DNA of 64,000 nt. Source: Metellina segmentata. Taxonomy: Eukaryota; Arthropoda; Arachnida; Araneae; Tetragnathidae. The translations under genes and the position numbers were made by a program. Below are positions 11,511 to 24,290 of the stretch, one piece after another (the stretch's first letter is position 1; every line of letters begins with the position of its first letter). The stretch spans positions 88,396,478-88,460,477 of the forward strand of contig OX375873.1 in NCBI GenBank assembly GCA_947359465.1, given 5' to 3'. The notes below the pieces were generated by a model. It saw only the letters and a list, made by a program, of their open reading frames with translations, had not been told where the DNA came from and made no database searches.

Positions 11511-11934
11511 AATTCCGAAAGCAAAATGAATAGTTGTTGTTCATAAATAATTTAATTTAATAACAGAAAGGTTTAGAAATTTTAAAATATTTATTCCCCC
11601 TTTAAAAGCTACACTAATCTCGTGATTTTTGGACACGGTAGTGTCACAGAATGATAGATCTACAGATATGTTTAACTTATGCATGTATTTTAGTGTCCAA
11701 TAAAGTTATTCTGCGTTTTGATGATGTTAAACACACATGTTGACATACTTTTTACAAGTTTTGTGTGTTGGCTAATTGGAAATTCTTCCCGTGTAGAAAA
11801 TATGACTTGTTTAGCACAACTGTGCTGTTATATGGCTGACTAACTTCTAACTAACCAGATTCTGATTCAAATCAACAGGATTTTAAAATGCAAAATTACA
11901 TTCAGATAAAATATGAAAAATATTTAATTAGTAT
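11511..11934. other. Unassigned AT-rich DNA
   Basis: No gene or repeat recognised. Confidence 0.4.
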
Positions 11935-12200
11935 CGCAGTGGAGTAACACAACGGAGTATTGATGAGTGGGATCAATCCCGAACGGAAAGTTCAGAGGAC
12001 AACACCTCACAATGCTTAACCGCGGTCAGATGACGAGGTACACCTAGGCTGGCACATCAAATTTCCACATCTCTCCAACGTGAGGACATTCGAGGCCACT
12101 ACAGATTTAACGTACACCACCCCCACGAACTTGTATGTTCTTGGTTGGATCAAGTTTTGAACTCACAAAACTAATCGACTACTCTTTCAATAGAGGTACG
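11935..12200 (-). mobile_element. Diverged copy of the tRNA-derived SINE
   Basis: GTGGAGTAACACAACGGAG, GAGGACAACACCTCAC and CGCGGTCAGATGACGAGG match the family body in order. The tRNA-like head (after 12120) is badly decayed. Confidence 0.75.
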
Positions 12201-12261
12201 CGGTTCCCATGGTTTTTGGTATATTTATAAAGAGTGTATTAGTTTATTAATACCTCTACTT

Positions 12262-12265
<4 letters not shown>

Positions 12266-12315
<50 letters not shown>
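12266..12315. repeat. (AT)n microsatellite, about 50 bp
   Basis: Uninterrupted AT dinucleotides. Confidence 0.98.
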
Positions 12316-12318
<3 letters not shown>

Positions 12319-13184
12319 GACTTCAGATATCTAAATAATGAACAATAAGCATTAAAACTGAAGAGTTTCGGGCTTTTACACCTCTTTATATACTGTGCAT
12401 AAGTGTTACGCAGGCTCATTCACATTTTATAAACATATTATACTTTATTACGAGTTAATTAACTATTTAAAAGCATCTATTTGTTTTGAATCTACAACAA
12501 AAGAGAACTTCGGTGTAAAAGCGAGTGTTTACACCTAAAAGAAAGCTCTTTGATGGGAAAGAATTTTAATGGAAAAGCAAATAGTACATGATTATGTTTT
12601 CGACTATGTTGTCTTCGAGCCCTAAATTAAATTCCTCCCGTCTACTAAAAATTGTCAAAGCACAAGATCAAAGCGTTTTTTACGTGATTGAAGTCTAATG
12701 CAATTAGTGAAGGCGCAAGTCAAATGGTTGAAAACATCCAAATAATCGTTTTTTTCCGTGCTTTTTACAATTTAGTTCATTTGAAATATAATATTAAAGG
12801 TGCATACATAAGAATGATCACACTTTGAAATACACATCCCGCATAAAGTAACATGACTTAAAATTTTAATTACATCTACAAGTCGTCACAATATGCACTT
12901 GTTATTAAGTGCTGAACAAGTTACTTCTATTCTCTATTTAATAAATTTGTATTCGATAAATAAAAAGCAAACTCTCAGAGTTAAAAATTTTTAATTGGTA
13001 ACATAGGGTGACTTTGGGTGACAGTAAAAAGTCACTTTTCAAATTTTTCAGGCTAACAATTTTCAAGTTTTAAAAATTCTAGATTTAATTATTATCTATT
13101 ATTTTAGAAGCTATGCTACCTTAAACTTTCGACAGTTACGCACTCATTCAAACAATCGAGGTTTCTTTTAATACTCTTGAATAG
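12316..13184. other. Unassigned AT-rich DNA
   Basis: No gene or repeat recognised. Confidence 0.4.
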
Positions 13185-13285
13185 TCGTCATCTGACCGTG
13201 AATCAAAATTACGAGGTGTTGTTATCGGTTCTTTCCCTTTGGTATTGATCCCGTACCGTCGGCAATACAAAAAACACGGTTGTCT
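13185..13285 (+). mobile_element. SINE fragment
   Basis: GTCGTCATCTGACCGTGAAT, AAATTACGAGGTGTTGTTAT and TTGATCCCGTACCGTCGGCA match the plus-sense version of the 7816-8154 SINE body. Head and tail are missing. Confidence 0.75.
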
Positions 13286-13612
13286 TCGACGTAAATATTT
13301 TAAATTGCTCACCTCTGGAGTTTGATATGTTTCAAACGTTAATCGTTTCTAAAATCGGAGCAGTACGGGGACATTCATCAAAAGATGAGTGTTATCAAAA
13401 AATATTATGACTGTTTCGTCTAATGATTTCAGAACTAGAAGAAACAGCTAGAAGATAAATATAGCGTCGGGTAGACAAAGGATGTCAGTATCTGACATGA
13501 CCTTCAGACCTAGTGCCCAGGTGTAGCGAGCTCAGAGAGGGGGTCCGCAATATGTCGAAATTTTACTGTGCTGTACGAACTTTGGTCCAGTGTAAATTTA
13601 ACTGCGTGGAGT

Positions 13613-14219
13613 TAGGGATGCGACATCGATGTCAATGTTTTAGAAAAAACATCGATGTATTGGAGTCGATGTTTCTGTAACATCGATGTTTATACGTGTC
13701 GATGTTTTCACGTTGTTGATGTTTTCACGTTGTCGATGTTTTATTTTTAAATGAAAAAAGTACGGTTTAGAAGATTTTTAAATAATCTAATAGCATAATT
13801 TTTATAATCGGCAAATTGAACATACTTTTAGACCAAAGTGGCCAAGGGTGAAGGGTCTGAAAAGTAGGGATGCGACATCGAGGTCGATGTTTTCAAAACA
13901 TTGCTGTTCTATAAAAAACATCTATGTATTGGAGGCGATGTCGCATCAGTAGTTGCTAAACCAGTTTTAAGAAATGGAGGAAAAAGTTTAAATACACTGA
14001 ATTTTAAAACATCGATGGTTTTGGTGCGATGTATTATCAACATCGATGTTTTAATTTTGAACATCAAAGTTTCAAAACATCAAAGTTTCAAAACATCGAT
14101 GTTTTGCTGTCGATGTAGCGTAACTAGTTGCTAAACCAGTTTTAAGAAAGGGGGGGGAAATGTTTAAATACACTGAATTTTAAAAACATCGATGTTTTGC
14201 TGTCGATGTCGCATCCCTA
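13613..14219. mobile_element. hAT-type MITE, TAGGGATGCGACATCGA termini
   Basis: The left end TAGGGATGCGACATCGATG and the right end CATCGATGTCGCATCCCTA are inverted repeats (the right arm with small gaps inward). Perfect 8-bp direct repeats CGTGGAGT flank them at 13605-13612 and 14220-14227. An 8-bp duplication with a TAGGG-type terminus is the mark of the hAT superfamily. The interior is packed with ACATCGATGT-like half-sites and contains a second internal left end at 13866, so the element is compound. It has no transposase. Confidence 0.9.
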
Positions 14220-14339
14220 CGTGGAGTGATGACTGTGTAAGTTGTTTCATCCGAAAGCTACCAAATTACGCTACAATTACAAGTCTTTACCTGATATTAT
14301 CCTACAGTATTAATATCAAACTAAACTATAATCACTTAA

Positions 14340-14523
14340 ACTGTAAATTAAATGTTGAATATTCACTCAACAAACAATCATTCAACCTGTAAACTGATTG
14401 TTGAATATCACTCAATAAACAATCATTCAATCTGTAAATTAATTGCTGAATATTCACTCAAGAAGCAATCATTCATAGTTTAAGTTAATTATTGAATATT
14501 CACTCAATAACCAATCATTCAAA
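14340..14523. repeat. 45-bp tandem repeat, four copies
   Basis: Units share TTGAATATTCACTCAA and CAATCATTCAA, with about 80-90% similarity by eye. Confidence 0.85.
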
Positions 14524-15731
14524 CTTCCTGCGCCTGCTTCATGCCACTATGCGAAATTAGACCACTTCAAAACTACAGTTTGTGTTCTCGACAAAACCTA
14601 CCACTTTTTTCATTGACCTTTTCATTTCAGAACACTATTTTTTGTGTTTCCGTTCATTGTTCAAACATAATAGAGACGATTTCATATTCATAGATAGTAA
14701 AAGAAAAATATAAATGGATCAACTCTTTCTAATGAAGCCAATTACATTTCATCGCCCACTTGCATCATAAGAACTTACGAAACAGCATTATTTATAAAAA
14801 ATACTGGCTTTACGCTATTACTTCTACCCGTTTCCAAAACAGTAACTTCATTACTAAAACAAAAAATATATTCTTTTACAACAATGGGATTGTCCCCAGT
14901 GCATTTAGTAGCTTATAAACAAATTTCTGCTTTAGCAAGTCTTTAAGAGCTGTACAAGTTGACTTAAAAACTAAAAGATAAACACGCAAAATAATTTCAA
15001 AAACAAAAGATGTTACCACACTAAAAGATGGCAAAACTAATCTTGTTAGACATTTTTTCACTGATTTAATCAGTTTTCAAGTAAAAAATAGTGTGCTAGC
15101 ATTGGAGTATGAGAAACATTCAACATGAAACAAAAAAAGCACTCATTAAATGTTTCGAGAGTAAAAATAAATAAATAATAAGAAAGAAAAGAAAATGGGA
15201 TGGTTGAAGAAAGTTGAGTACAAATGATAGCTAAATAATTCGAAGCATGGAAGGTGTAATTTTTCTACTCGTAATGCGTGTTTCCCGTTCTAGAAGAAAT
15301 GAATCGGTCAACGTGATCACTCATTCCATGTCGTTCGTCTTCAACTGAAGTTACAAGCATCTTAGGGCTCCAATTAAAGAACACTGTGTCGAACGATTCC
15401 ATGATGGATTGGAGTTGGAAGATCGGGGGTGATTTTTTTTAGTTGTTCCCCAGTACCTTGGATTCACATGATGCTGACAAGGAGGATATGAAAGAATGAA
15501 AGGAAAATTATCCCTCAAGCTTGTGCTATCGACGATGGTGCTCAACTTTTTGAAAGCTTCCTGTTAATGATTTCGAGATAACACATATAAAAACATTTAA
15601 TATTGTGAGGCTGAGTTATAGATAAGGGATTGCTCTGAACCATTAGCCTTAAAATGTCATGAAAGTTAGAAAGTATGTTTTTTAACTTACGAAATTTTGT
15701 TAGGCTGTGTCGAGAGTGCGTATACAGTTTT
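14524..15731. other. Unassigned DNA
   Basis: Several 60-80 codon open frames lie on the minus strand but none has family motifs or clear splice sites. Confidence 0.4.
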
Positions 15732-15797
15732 GACATGAATACACTGGAATTACATGACATGAATACACTGGAATTACATGACATGAATACACTGGAA
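15732..15797. repeat. 24-bp tandem repeat, nearly three copies
   Basis: Units starting GACATGAATACACTGG begin at 15732, 15756 and 15780 and are identical, so the expansion is very recent. Confidence 0.95.
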
Positions 15798-15852
15798 TAT
15801 TAAGAATATTTAACAATAATTTTACAGTTTGAACGATTAAATTGCAGATTGA

Positions 15853-16199
15853 TTTTAATATTTAAGGATAACTTTATATTGGTTAAGTGCCTGCGGTTAA
15901 ATCGTTACTAAATAAATGGCACTACAATTAAAAAGAGCATAAAACAATTTTGAAATGATTTTCTCGTGGGTTAAATTTATTTATCGATGTAAATAGTAAT
16001 AATAGTTGTTTTTAGTTTGTATTTTAATTTGTTTTTAATATTTAAGGATAACTTTATTGGTTAAGTGCCTGTGGTTTAATCGTTACTAAATAAATGGCAC
16101 TACCATTGAAATGGGCATAAAATAGTTTTGAAATAGTTTTTCTCGTAGGTTAAATTTATTTATCTATGTAAATAGTAATAATAGTTGTTTTTAGTTTGG
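15853..16199. repeat. 180-bp tandem duplication
   Basis: Positions 15853-16019 and 16033-16199 align almost end to end with about 90% similarity (GGTTAAGTGCCTG, AATAAATGGCACTAC, ATGTAAATAGTAATAATAG). Non-coding. Confidence 0.9.
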
Positions 16200-16559
16200 T
16201 TATATAAGACTGTTTCTCCGATTTAGTATGATTAAAAATAGAAAAGGGGGAAATACAATGGCGTCCAAAATTATCTTTACTTGCATAGAATCAAGGATTT
16301 CTCAGATACTGTGAACTATATAACTGTATGAATTTGTGTGGAATGAGACATTATCTATCATAACACATAAATACAAAGGAAAAAATTCAAGAACGCTTTA
16401 TATGATATAAAACTGTAGCATGAAACGATAAAAATGGCAATAATATGTGACAAGCAGTTACAAAAAGAATAACAGAAACAAAATTAAGGTTTAGTAATTT
16501 AATATGGAATGTGATCGCACCTGACTTGAACACATATCACAACGTGACTTAATGCTGAC
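16200..16559. other. Unassigned DNA
   Basis: Nothing recognised. Confidence 0.4.
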
Positions 16560-17566
16560 AATAATGTTGTTAACTACAATTTTGAGAATTAAGTTCCATT
16601 CCACCAGCAATGCGATCTTCGTGGCATTTATATCTCTAGGAGGAGGATGTCTCCGTGCAACCGACTTTCCAAGGTAATCTCAAAATATCTCTATCGGGTA
16701 CATATCAGGAGATTTTGCTGGTAACGGTATTCGCTCAATGGCTTCTTTTTAAAGGAATTCGTTAACGAGGTTTGCTTGATGTAGACGAGCATTAACGTCC
16801 ATAAATAAAATATCAGATTCATATGCATCTCAAAAAAGTCTTGCATAACGTTCTAAGACCTCATCCCGATATCTCTGGCTGGTCACAGATCCTCTGTTGA
16901 AAACGTGTAGGGGCGTACGTCCATCGATCATTATTCCTTCCTACATCAGTGTACCTGCACTATCAAAACGGTCGCATTCCATAATGTTCGAAAGAAGATT
17001 TCGCGATTCTGACTCCCTCCAGATGTAAAAATGTTTTGAATCACATGTTAAACTAAACACCTCGACTTATCAGTAAAGAGATCAGTACAGGTCCATTGAT
17101 GTTGGCTCCAGTTCTGATGTTCTGTGCATCAATTAAAACAATCCCTCTTGTGTTGTGAAGAAAGCAAAACACATGCCCTTGGCTTTCTGGTATAAAGGCC
17201 ATTTTCATTAGGTCTTTTGTGTACAGTTTGCCGTGATAAAACAGTTACCGTGACGACTGCAAGCTCTGAACAAAACTACAGAGCAGTAGACTTCCTATTA
17301 CGACGGGCAGTTACTGCCATATATCGATCTTGAGAAGCAGTTGTTATATGTTTACGACTTTGTCCAGGACTCTTTACAACAGTTCCAGAGTTCTGAAATT
17401 GTTTCCATAGCGCAGAGACTGTTCGTCTTGAAATATTCACACATTTCGCTGCTTCCATGATTGTCTGCCCTGCTTCTAAGCGGCCGATAATGCGCCACTT
17501 CACTGATTCGTAATGATACTTAGGAGCCATAACAAACCGTTTTGAGTAGTTACCCACTGCAATCAA
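16560..17566 (-). pseudogene. Tc1-like transposase, heavily decayed
   Basis: The N-terminal open frame (17566-17276) is a clear Tc1 DNA-binding domain: RWRIIGRLEAGQTIMEAAK is the first helix-turn-helix and SRRTVSALWKQFQNSGTV the second, followed by PGQSRKHITTASQDRYM. Downstream pieces in shifting frames still show CTEHQNWSQHQW and LFTDKSRCLV, where the usual TDES(R) catalytic motif reads TDKSR. Many stops follow. Clear terminal repeats are not seen, so element borders are uncertain. Confidence 0.75.
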
Positions 17567-19096
17567 ACGCTGTATTTCAAAAATTCACTCAGATATTCAC
17601 TTTGCGCAAAGCGCTTGATTCACCGTCGGATGGCGTAACACCTTGATTTTCATAAAAGAAACCGTTTGATCACTTTGATTAGTAATACTTGTTAGGTTTG
17701 TCTTTCAAATGTTCCTTACCAAAGTGGGATTACATTCATTGTGTATTTCGTGGAATATAATTATTTTTGGGTATGTAAAGGAAATTTCGGACTTGAATGT
17801 ATATCCAGTATGGAATAATTATTGTACTGTATAAATTTGAAGCGTCATCTAACACCTGAAATAATTTTATAACAACCATAGGGCGTTTTTCTTGGCAACT
17901 TGTTATAACTTTAAGTTTTGAAAACAAAATATATTTTATTTCAAATTATATATTTGTTACCTTTAATTATAGTTATATAACAATAACGTTATTCAGTTAT
18001 TTATTATTTTTTTATGTAATTACATTGTGTTTATGTAAAGAAATAATATTATAATGTATGCAAACTTAGTTAAACTTCTTTTAAATTTAATGTTTTGTGC
18101 ATTTCTACCCTGTGAAGTAATTGAATTCATTTTTGCGACAGTATAAATAAACAAACAATAAAATTAAAAATTAAAAACAGCAAAACTCTTTCCTTAGTTA
18201 TCGGATGTCACCTGACTGAGAATTACTTTTTCGATGTCTCTTTTTCTGATGGTTTTCTTTGATATCAGATTTACTTCTTTAATTTGGACGGTTCCAAGTA
18301 TTTTATTAAGTAATTATCCTACATATAAGTAATGCTACTAATATTGTAAACTCACTAGGCTCAATTAATAAATCTCATACTATAAAAATGCATGCCTAGA
18401 AACTAACTAAAAACTCAGGGATGCATTAAATCAATCTCAAAGCATAAAACTACTTTTCAGTTAATAATTTGAACTTGAATTGAAGATTTCAACACATTAC
18501 TTGAGGTGCCAAATATAATTTTTTTTAATTATATATTCATCATAAATTATATAATCGTTTCTGCCTTTTTTCACTTTGTTTCAATACAATTTAATATCGC
18601 TCGAGTATTTCCAATATTTCATAAATATTACCGTTTTGCATTAATCATTTCCTTACAGAAACAAAGCCACTTCACATAGCCATTAAGTTAGATATTGGAA
18701 AGAACTCAAAAACGTGCCATAGAAATAGCAAAATGTATAAACAAGCTGAAATAATAAATGAAATGATGGATGAACTACAATTTGTATTCATAGAGTTTAA
18801 ATATAAAGGTTTTTGATAAAAAAAAACTGCTGCATTCATAACGGATCACAAAAAAAATCTGAAGATTAAGAATATTGATATCTAATTTTAATAGCCTTAA
18901 AATAAGTTTTAAATGTTGATCAAGTTTTATTGGGTAAATAAAACACAAAAGAGGAAGAAAGAAAAAAAACATAACGCTATTAAAACTGCTCGTAAAAAAA
19001 TTGATGTGGAGAGACTTATTTTCCTAAGCAACCTGAATGCAAAATATTACATTTATTTCAACTGCAATTAATTCCTTCAAAAAAAACACAACAGCA
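17567..19096. other. Unassigned AT-rich DNA
   Basis: About 1.5 kb at very high AT content with no supported gene or repeat. Confidence 0.4.
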
Positions 19097-19210
19097 TCTA
19101 TATAAATAAGAATGGAGTGTTTGTTTGTACATTCAATATTTTCGACCCATTTCAAGTTTTCTATCCGTTTTGGACCCTTCTGATGCCGAATCCGCCTTTT
19201 TTTCGTTTGG

Positions 19211-19253
<43 letters not shown>

Positions 19254-20746
19254 ATGTTGTGCCCTATACACGTCCACACGGTTTAAGATATTTTCATGGA
19301 AATTTGTATACAGTGAGTACTTATCTTCATTTAGAGAGTGGCATTGGTTGCGAAAGTCTGTCTGTCCGTCTGTCTGTTCTATGCTGCATTTTGTGTTTGT
19401 GTGTTTGTGTAAACATCACATGAATTGTATTCCAGATATTTGATTGCAGTGTATTTTATTTTATACATTATCTATTAGTTTAGTGAATGCAATATTAAAC
19501 ATTTCTTTATTGTTATATTTAGTTGAGTTTCATGCTAAAACACCTGAGTAAGTATACTTAAATCAACCATAATTTGGTAGTTTTGGAAAAATTGGAATGT
19601 CTATTAAATATTATGATTACTTCGATTGCTTTACCAGTACTGCTAAAAAAGTAATTATTCTTCAATTTTTTTTTTTTTTTTTTTTTTTTATGGAATTTCA
19701 TCTCTGATACTTCATTTATTTCGAGTCTTATTTTTATTCTTTGAGTAATGAAAACGATTTCCGAATATTTGGGACAGACGATTTTTTTCAACGAAACGAG
19801 GATGAACAAGATCACGTGAGCAGTGATATTTTTTCTGGTTCTTTCGCTCTGAATTAATTTCACATTTCTAAATTTTGTACACTTCTTGTGGCAACTGTGC
19901 GAGATCAAGAGATAAAATTGAATCCCAAATTAATATCTTTAGAACAATTTTTTTCGACATCTTTTATTTTGTTTTATTTCGCTGTTTCCTGTTTTAAATA
20001 TTTATTATTTTAATAAATGTGTTTTCCTTCTCATCACACGCAACAGCACCACAAAGTATTAGACTTAAAAATGTTGGGTAAGTCAGTATAAATTTTCAGT
20101 AAATTTTAAGTGTAGTTATGTCATTATTGAAATAATAATGCCGTTATTTAAAGAATAATGCCGTTATTTAAAGAATAATGCCGTTATTTAAAGAATAATG
20201 CCGTTATTGAAAGAATAATGCCGTTATTGAAAGAATAATAATGTTTAAAAATCCAAACTAGGACTTTTTCAACATTAAAAAATTCGTTGTAATAATGACA
20301 GGAGAAGATTGCAAAATTTCACAATGTCGCATACCGGAGGCAAGAGTGCCACAAGTAAAAAAATATTGTTTTGTTGACTATGAGTGCGAGAGCACTCGCC
20401 GTAAATAGTAATTTTAATTAATTGAGTTGAACATGAAAAGAACTTAAGAAAGGGAATTCCAAATCTTCCTATAAATCGTCTTTTATAGAAGTAACCTTAG
20501 TATCACCTTTCGTCATTTTGTAGCTTTGTCATACAGCAATTGTGCGATGTATGTGAAATGTATTACATGAATGAATATGCATGTGTAGGATTTGTGTCCA
20601 AAGTAAGTTGTAGAAAATATATAGATGGCGAAAGGTGTTAAAATAAATTTTTACTCTACAAAAAACGTAAGTCATTATATATTTTGATTATCTCTTCAAT
20701 CTAGAGTAAACCAATTCAAACCGAGTAAGGTCGGGTATTTTGCTAG
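19097..20746 (+). mobile_element. Helitron copy 1 (non-autonomous)
   Basis: It begins TCTATATAAATAAGAATGG directly after A and ends CTAG directly before T, the Helitron rule (insertion between A and T, 5'-TC, CTRR-3'). Eight bases before CTAG lies the hairpin CCGAGTAAGGTCGG, as expected for the 3' replication-termination signal. The interior has a TCTG microsatellite (19210-19252), a poly(T) tract and a 20-bp repeat GCCGTTATTTAAAGAATAAT in several copies (20150-20240). No Rep/helicase gene is present, so movement would depend on an enzyme supplied elsewhere. Length is 1,650 bp. Confidence 0.9.
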
Positions 20747-22672
20747 TATTCAATAAGAAAATGCCATTTTATTCTTTCCCATAAGTAGATAAAGTGAATA
20801 GGTGGGATTTAATGACTGCGTTCAAGCAGTTTAGCAAGAGCAATTTAAAAGAAACCAAACTCGGAATAAATAAATTGCACAAGTTTTCTATAAGGTAATC
20901 TGCGGGTTATTTCACATAAAATGACTTATATAATCTATTTTATTTTTTAATGTCTTTTTTAATGCACACAAGAATTTTTTTACATCATGAACTTTTTGCA
21001 TTCATCCAAATTCTTAAGCCTAATTTATACCAATGTACTTTTTCTCTAATAAAGTATAACATATTCCCAATAAGCAATGTTCCCAATGATAAGAATACAA
21101 AATGTTATAACATTTAATATCAGACTTAAGTTCTTAATGACTGAATTTTCCAGAATAAGTTTCCATCAATAATTTTAAATGTTTTCGAAACAATATAAAA
21201 ACTAAATTGTTCTTCAAATTATTAAACATTTTATTCCTAAATACACTTTACATCATTTTGCATCTAATCAGATGATGTCAAACTCTACAAGAAAACATTT
21301 ATGACTCAATATAGTTACACATTTTCACCTGTACTTACGGAAGTCACGATAATTCCACGGCATTCTGGTTCTTTGGGGTGCTGTGAAACTTCTGTGTCGT
21401 ATATTTCACACAAAGATGCTCAAAGAAGAAACTCGTGGGCTTCCCTGGTATTTGAGAGCCTTCCCTAACTTTTCTCGAACAATTTAGTCTTTTCAGATAA
21501 TTACGAGTGAACGTGTCGATGAAACTCAAGTCAGATATGAAAAGCCTCGTTTTGTAGCTAAATGATCCATTTGTAAAAGTTGTTTTTGCATTTTAGTGTC
21601 TATAGTTTGAAATTACTTTGAAGCAAGAATCCGTATTGTCTGGCAAAGAATTTAAGTTTATCGATTCCCCTTTCGTCCTTTTATTTAGCACTATAGCATT
21701 TACTCATACCTATTAGTATATTAATAACTTTAGCAAAAGTTCGTAAGCAACTACTGAACAATATTTTTATGTTTTTTCAATATTATCTATTTTTTATTTA
21801 AAATTTTATGTTTTTTGAAAATTGAGATACCAACGAATAAAACTGATTGAATAAAGTGCATAAATAAAAACACACAATTGAAGTTAGCGAACAAATTCAA
21901 CTGGGCAAAATCTTATTTTACTTCTGCAAAATTATGAATATTTCTAGTTATGACCCTTTAACAAAACATTATCAATGCGATAAAAATTATAAATTTAATT
22001 TTTATTTTTATTTAACATACATTTATAAAACAAATGCTATATTTTCGTTACCCGAAACCTCATTTTTACTTTGTTAATTCCTTTCTTTATTTTCGTTCTA
22101 ATTGTTATCATCTAAATTGGCCCCAATGTGTATACTTCTGTAAAAAACCTTTTATTTATAGTAAGTATAATTTGTGTTCTGCCTTTATTTATTTAATAAA
22201 GCCTATTACACTTTACAGTGTGTTCATAAAATTTATAAACGTTTCCAGAAACGTTCGTTCGAAACGAAATGTTTATAAATTTAATAAGCTTCAGATTTAT
22301 ATGGTCTCATATTTCACTACACTATCTCAATAACAATAAATCCGTACCTTTGCAGTAAAAAGGACAGTGTCCATTTTGAAAGTTTGTAGCAACAGCTGAT
22401 TTAGTACAGTTTATTACTTTATATTTTCAACGTAGCGCACAAAAAAATATTTTCCAATAGTTTGGTAATTTCATAGTTTATTGACAAAAGGACATAGGCA
22501 CTTTTCTAATAACTCGCATAACCTTGAAGTTATTCGTGTATATAATTCAAAATCAGCGAATATGGATACCGGGATATTGTGTGGTGACCAGAGTCTAATT
22601 TTCATTATAGAGGAAAAGTCACTCTATTTACTTCTTGGATGATCAAAATATAATTTCAGTTTTATTAAATAA
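20747..22672. other. Unassigned spacer between two inverted Helitrons
   Basis: No supported gene. Open frames of 61 and 99 codons (21344-21529, 22034-22333) lack family features. A small inverted repeat at 22229-22282 is listed separately. Confidence 0.4.
22229..22282. repeat. 54-bp imperfect palindrome
   Basis: The perfect arms AAATTTATAAAC (22229-22240) and GTTTATAAATTT (22271-22282) enclose TTCCAGAAACGTTCGTTCGA-like sequence. The centre looks somewhat like heat-shock elements, but the spacing is not canonical. Confidence 0.6.
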
Positions 22673-24290
22673 CTAGCAAAATACCCGACCTTACTCGGTT
22701 TGAATTGGTTTACTCTAGATTGAAGAGATAATCAAAATATATAATGACTTACGTTTTTTGTAGAGTAAAAATTTATTTTAACACCTATCGCCATCTTTAT
22801 ATTTTCTACAACTTACTCTGGACACAAATCCTACACATGCATATTCATTCATGTAATACATTTCACATACATCGCACAATTGCTGTATGACAAAGCTACA
22901 AAATGACGAAAGGTGATACTAAGGTTACTTCTATAAAAGACGATTTATAGGAAGATTTGGAATTCCCTTTCTTAAGTTCTTTTCATGTTCAACTCAATTA
23001 ATTAAAATTACTATTTACGGCGAGTGCTCTCGCACTCATAGTCAACAAAACAATATTTTTTTACTTGTGGCACTCTTGCCTCCGGTATGCGACATTGTGA
23101 AATTTTGCAATCTTCTCCTGTCATTATTACAACGAATTTTTTAATGTTGAAAAAGTTCTAGTTTGGATTTTTAAACATTATTATTCTTTCAATAACGGCA
23201 TTATTCTTTCAATAACGGCATTATTCTTTAAATAACGGCATTATTCTTTAAATAACGGCATTATTCTTTAAATAACGGCATTATTATTTCAATAATGACA
23301 TAACTACACTTAAAATTTACTGAAAATTTATACTGACTTACCCAACATTTTTAAGTCTAATACTTTGTGGTGCTGTTGCGTGTGATGAGAAGGAAAACAC
23401 ATTTATTAAAATAATAAATATTTAAAACAGGAAACAGCGAAATAAAACAAAATAAAAGATGTCGAAAAAAATTGTTCTAAAGATATTAATTTGGGATTCA
23501 ATTTTATCTCTTGATCTCGCACAGTTGCCACAAGAAGTGTACAAAATTTAGAAATGTGAAATTAATTCAGAGCGAAAGAACCAGAAAAAATATCACTGCT
23601 CACGTGATCTTGTTCATCCTCGTTTCGTTGAAAAAAATCGTCTGTCCCAAATATTCGGAAATCGTTTTCATTACTCAAAGAATAAAAATAAGACTCGAAA
23701 TAAATGAAGTATCAGAGATGAAATTCCATTAAAAAAAATAATTTTTTGAAGAATAATTACTTTTTCAGCAGTACTGGTAAAGCAATCGAAGTAATCGTAA
23801 TATTCAATAGACATTCCAATTTTTCCAAAACTACCAAATTATGGTTGATTTAAGTATACTTACTCAGGTGTTTTAGCATGAAATTCAACTAAATATAACA
23901 ATAAAGAAATGTTTAATATTGCATTCACTAAACTAATAGATAATGTATAAAATAAAATACACTGCAATCAAATATCTGGAATACAATTCATGTGATGTTT
24001 ACACAAACACACAAACACAAAATGGAGCATAGAACAGACAGACGGACAGACAGACTTTCGCAACCAATGCCACTCTCTAAATGAAGATAAGTACTCACTG
24101 TATACAAATTTCCATGAAAATATCTTAAACCGTGTGGACGTGTATAGGGCACAACATACAGACAGACAGACAGACACCAAACGAAAAAAAGGCGGATTCG
24201 GCATCAGAAGGGTCCAAAACGGATAGAAAACTTGAAATGGGTCGAAAATATTGAATGTACAAACAAACACTCCATTCTTATTTATATAGA
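22673..24290 (-). mobile_element. Helitron copy 2 (non-autonomous)
   Basis: On the minus strand it starts A|TCTATATAAATAAGAATGG at 24290 and ends CTAG at 22673, with the same 3' hairpin CCGAGTAAGGTCGG. It is very close to copy 1 throughout, including the 20-bp ATAACGGCATTATTCTTTAA repeats (23180-23285). The TCTG tract is shorter (about 24160-24176). Flanking bases differ from copy 1, so it is a separate insertion. Confidence 0.9.

Noticed and set aside
15542..15784. Peptide with MSCNSSVF repeats
   Set aside because: It only reflects the 24-bp tandem repeat; the rest has no domain and no exon features.
19558..19908. Conserved open frame (116 or 73 codons, MISHSCHKKC...) antisense in Helitron copies 1 and 2
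   Set aside because: It has no start or open frame in copies 3-5, runs into a poly(A/T) tract, and its conservation is explained by the youth of the copies.
20085..20110. GGTAAGTCAG...TTTTCAG in Helitrons as a captured host exon with intron
   Set aside because: Donor-like and acceptor-like motifs are only about 22 bases apart, too short for an intron, and no coding flank was recognised.
22220..22290. Heat-shock element cluster
   Set aside because: TTC and GAA half-sites are present, but their spacing departs from the nTTCnnGAAn rule and no gene lies nearby.
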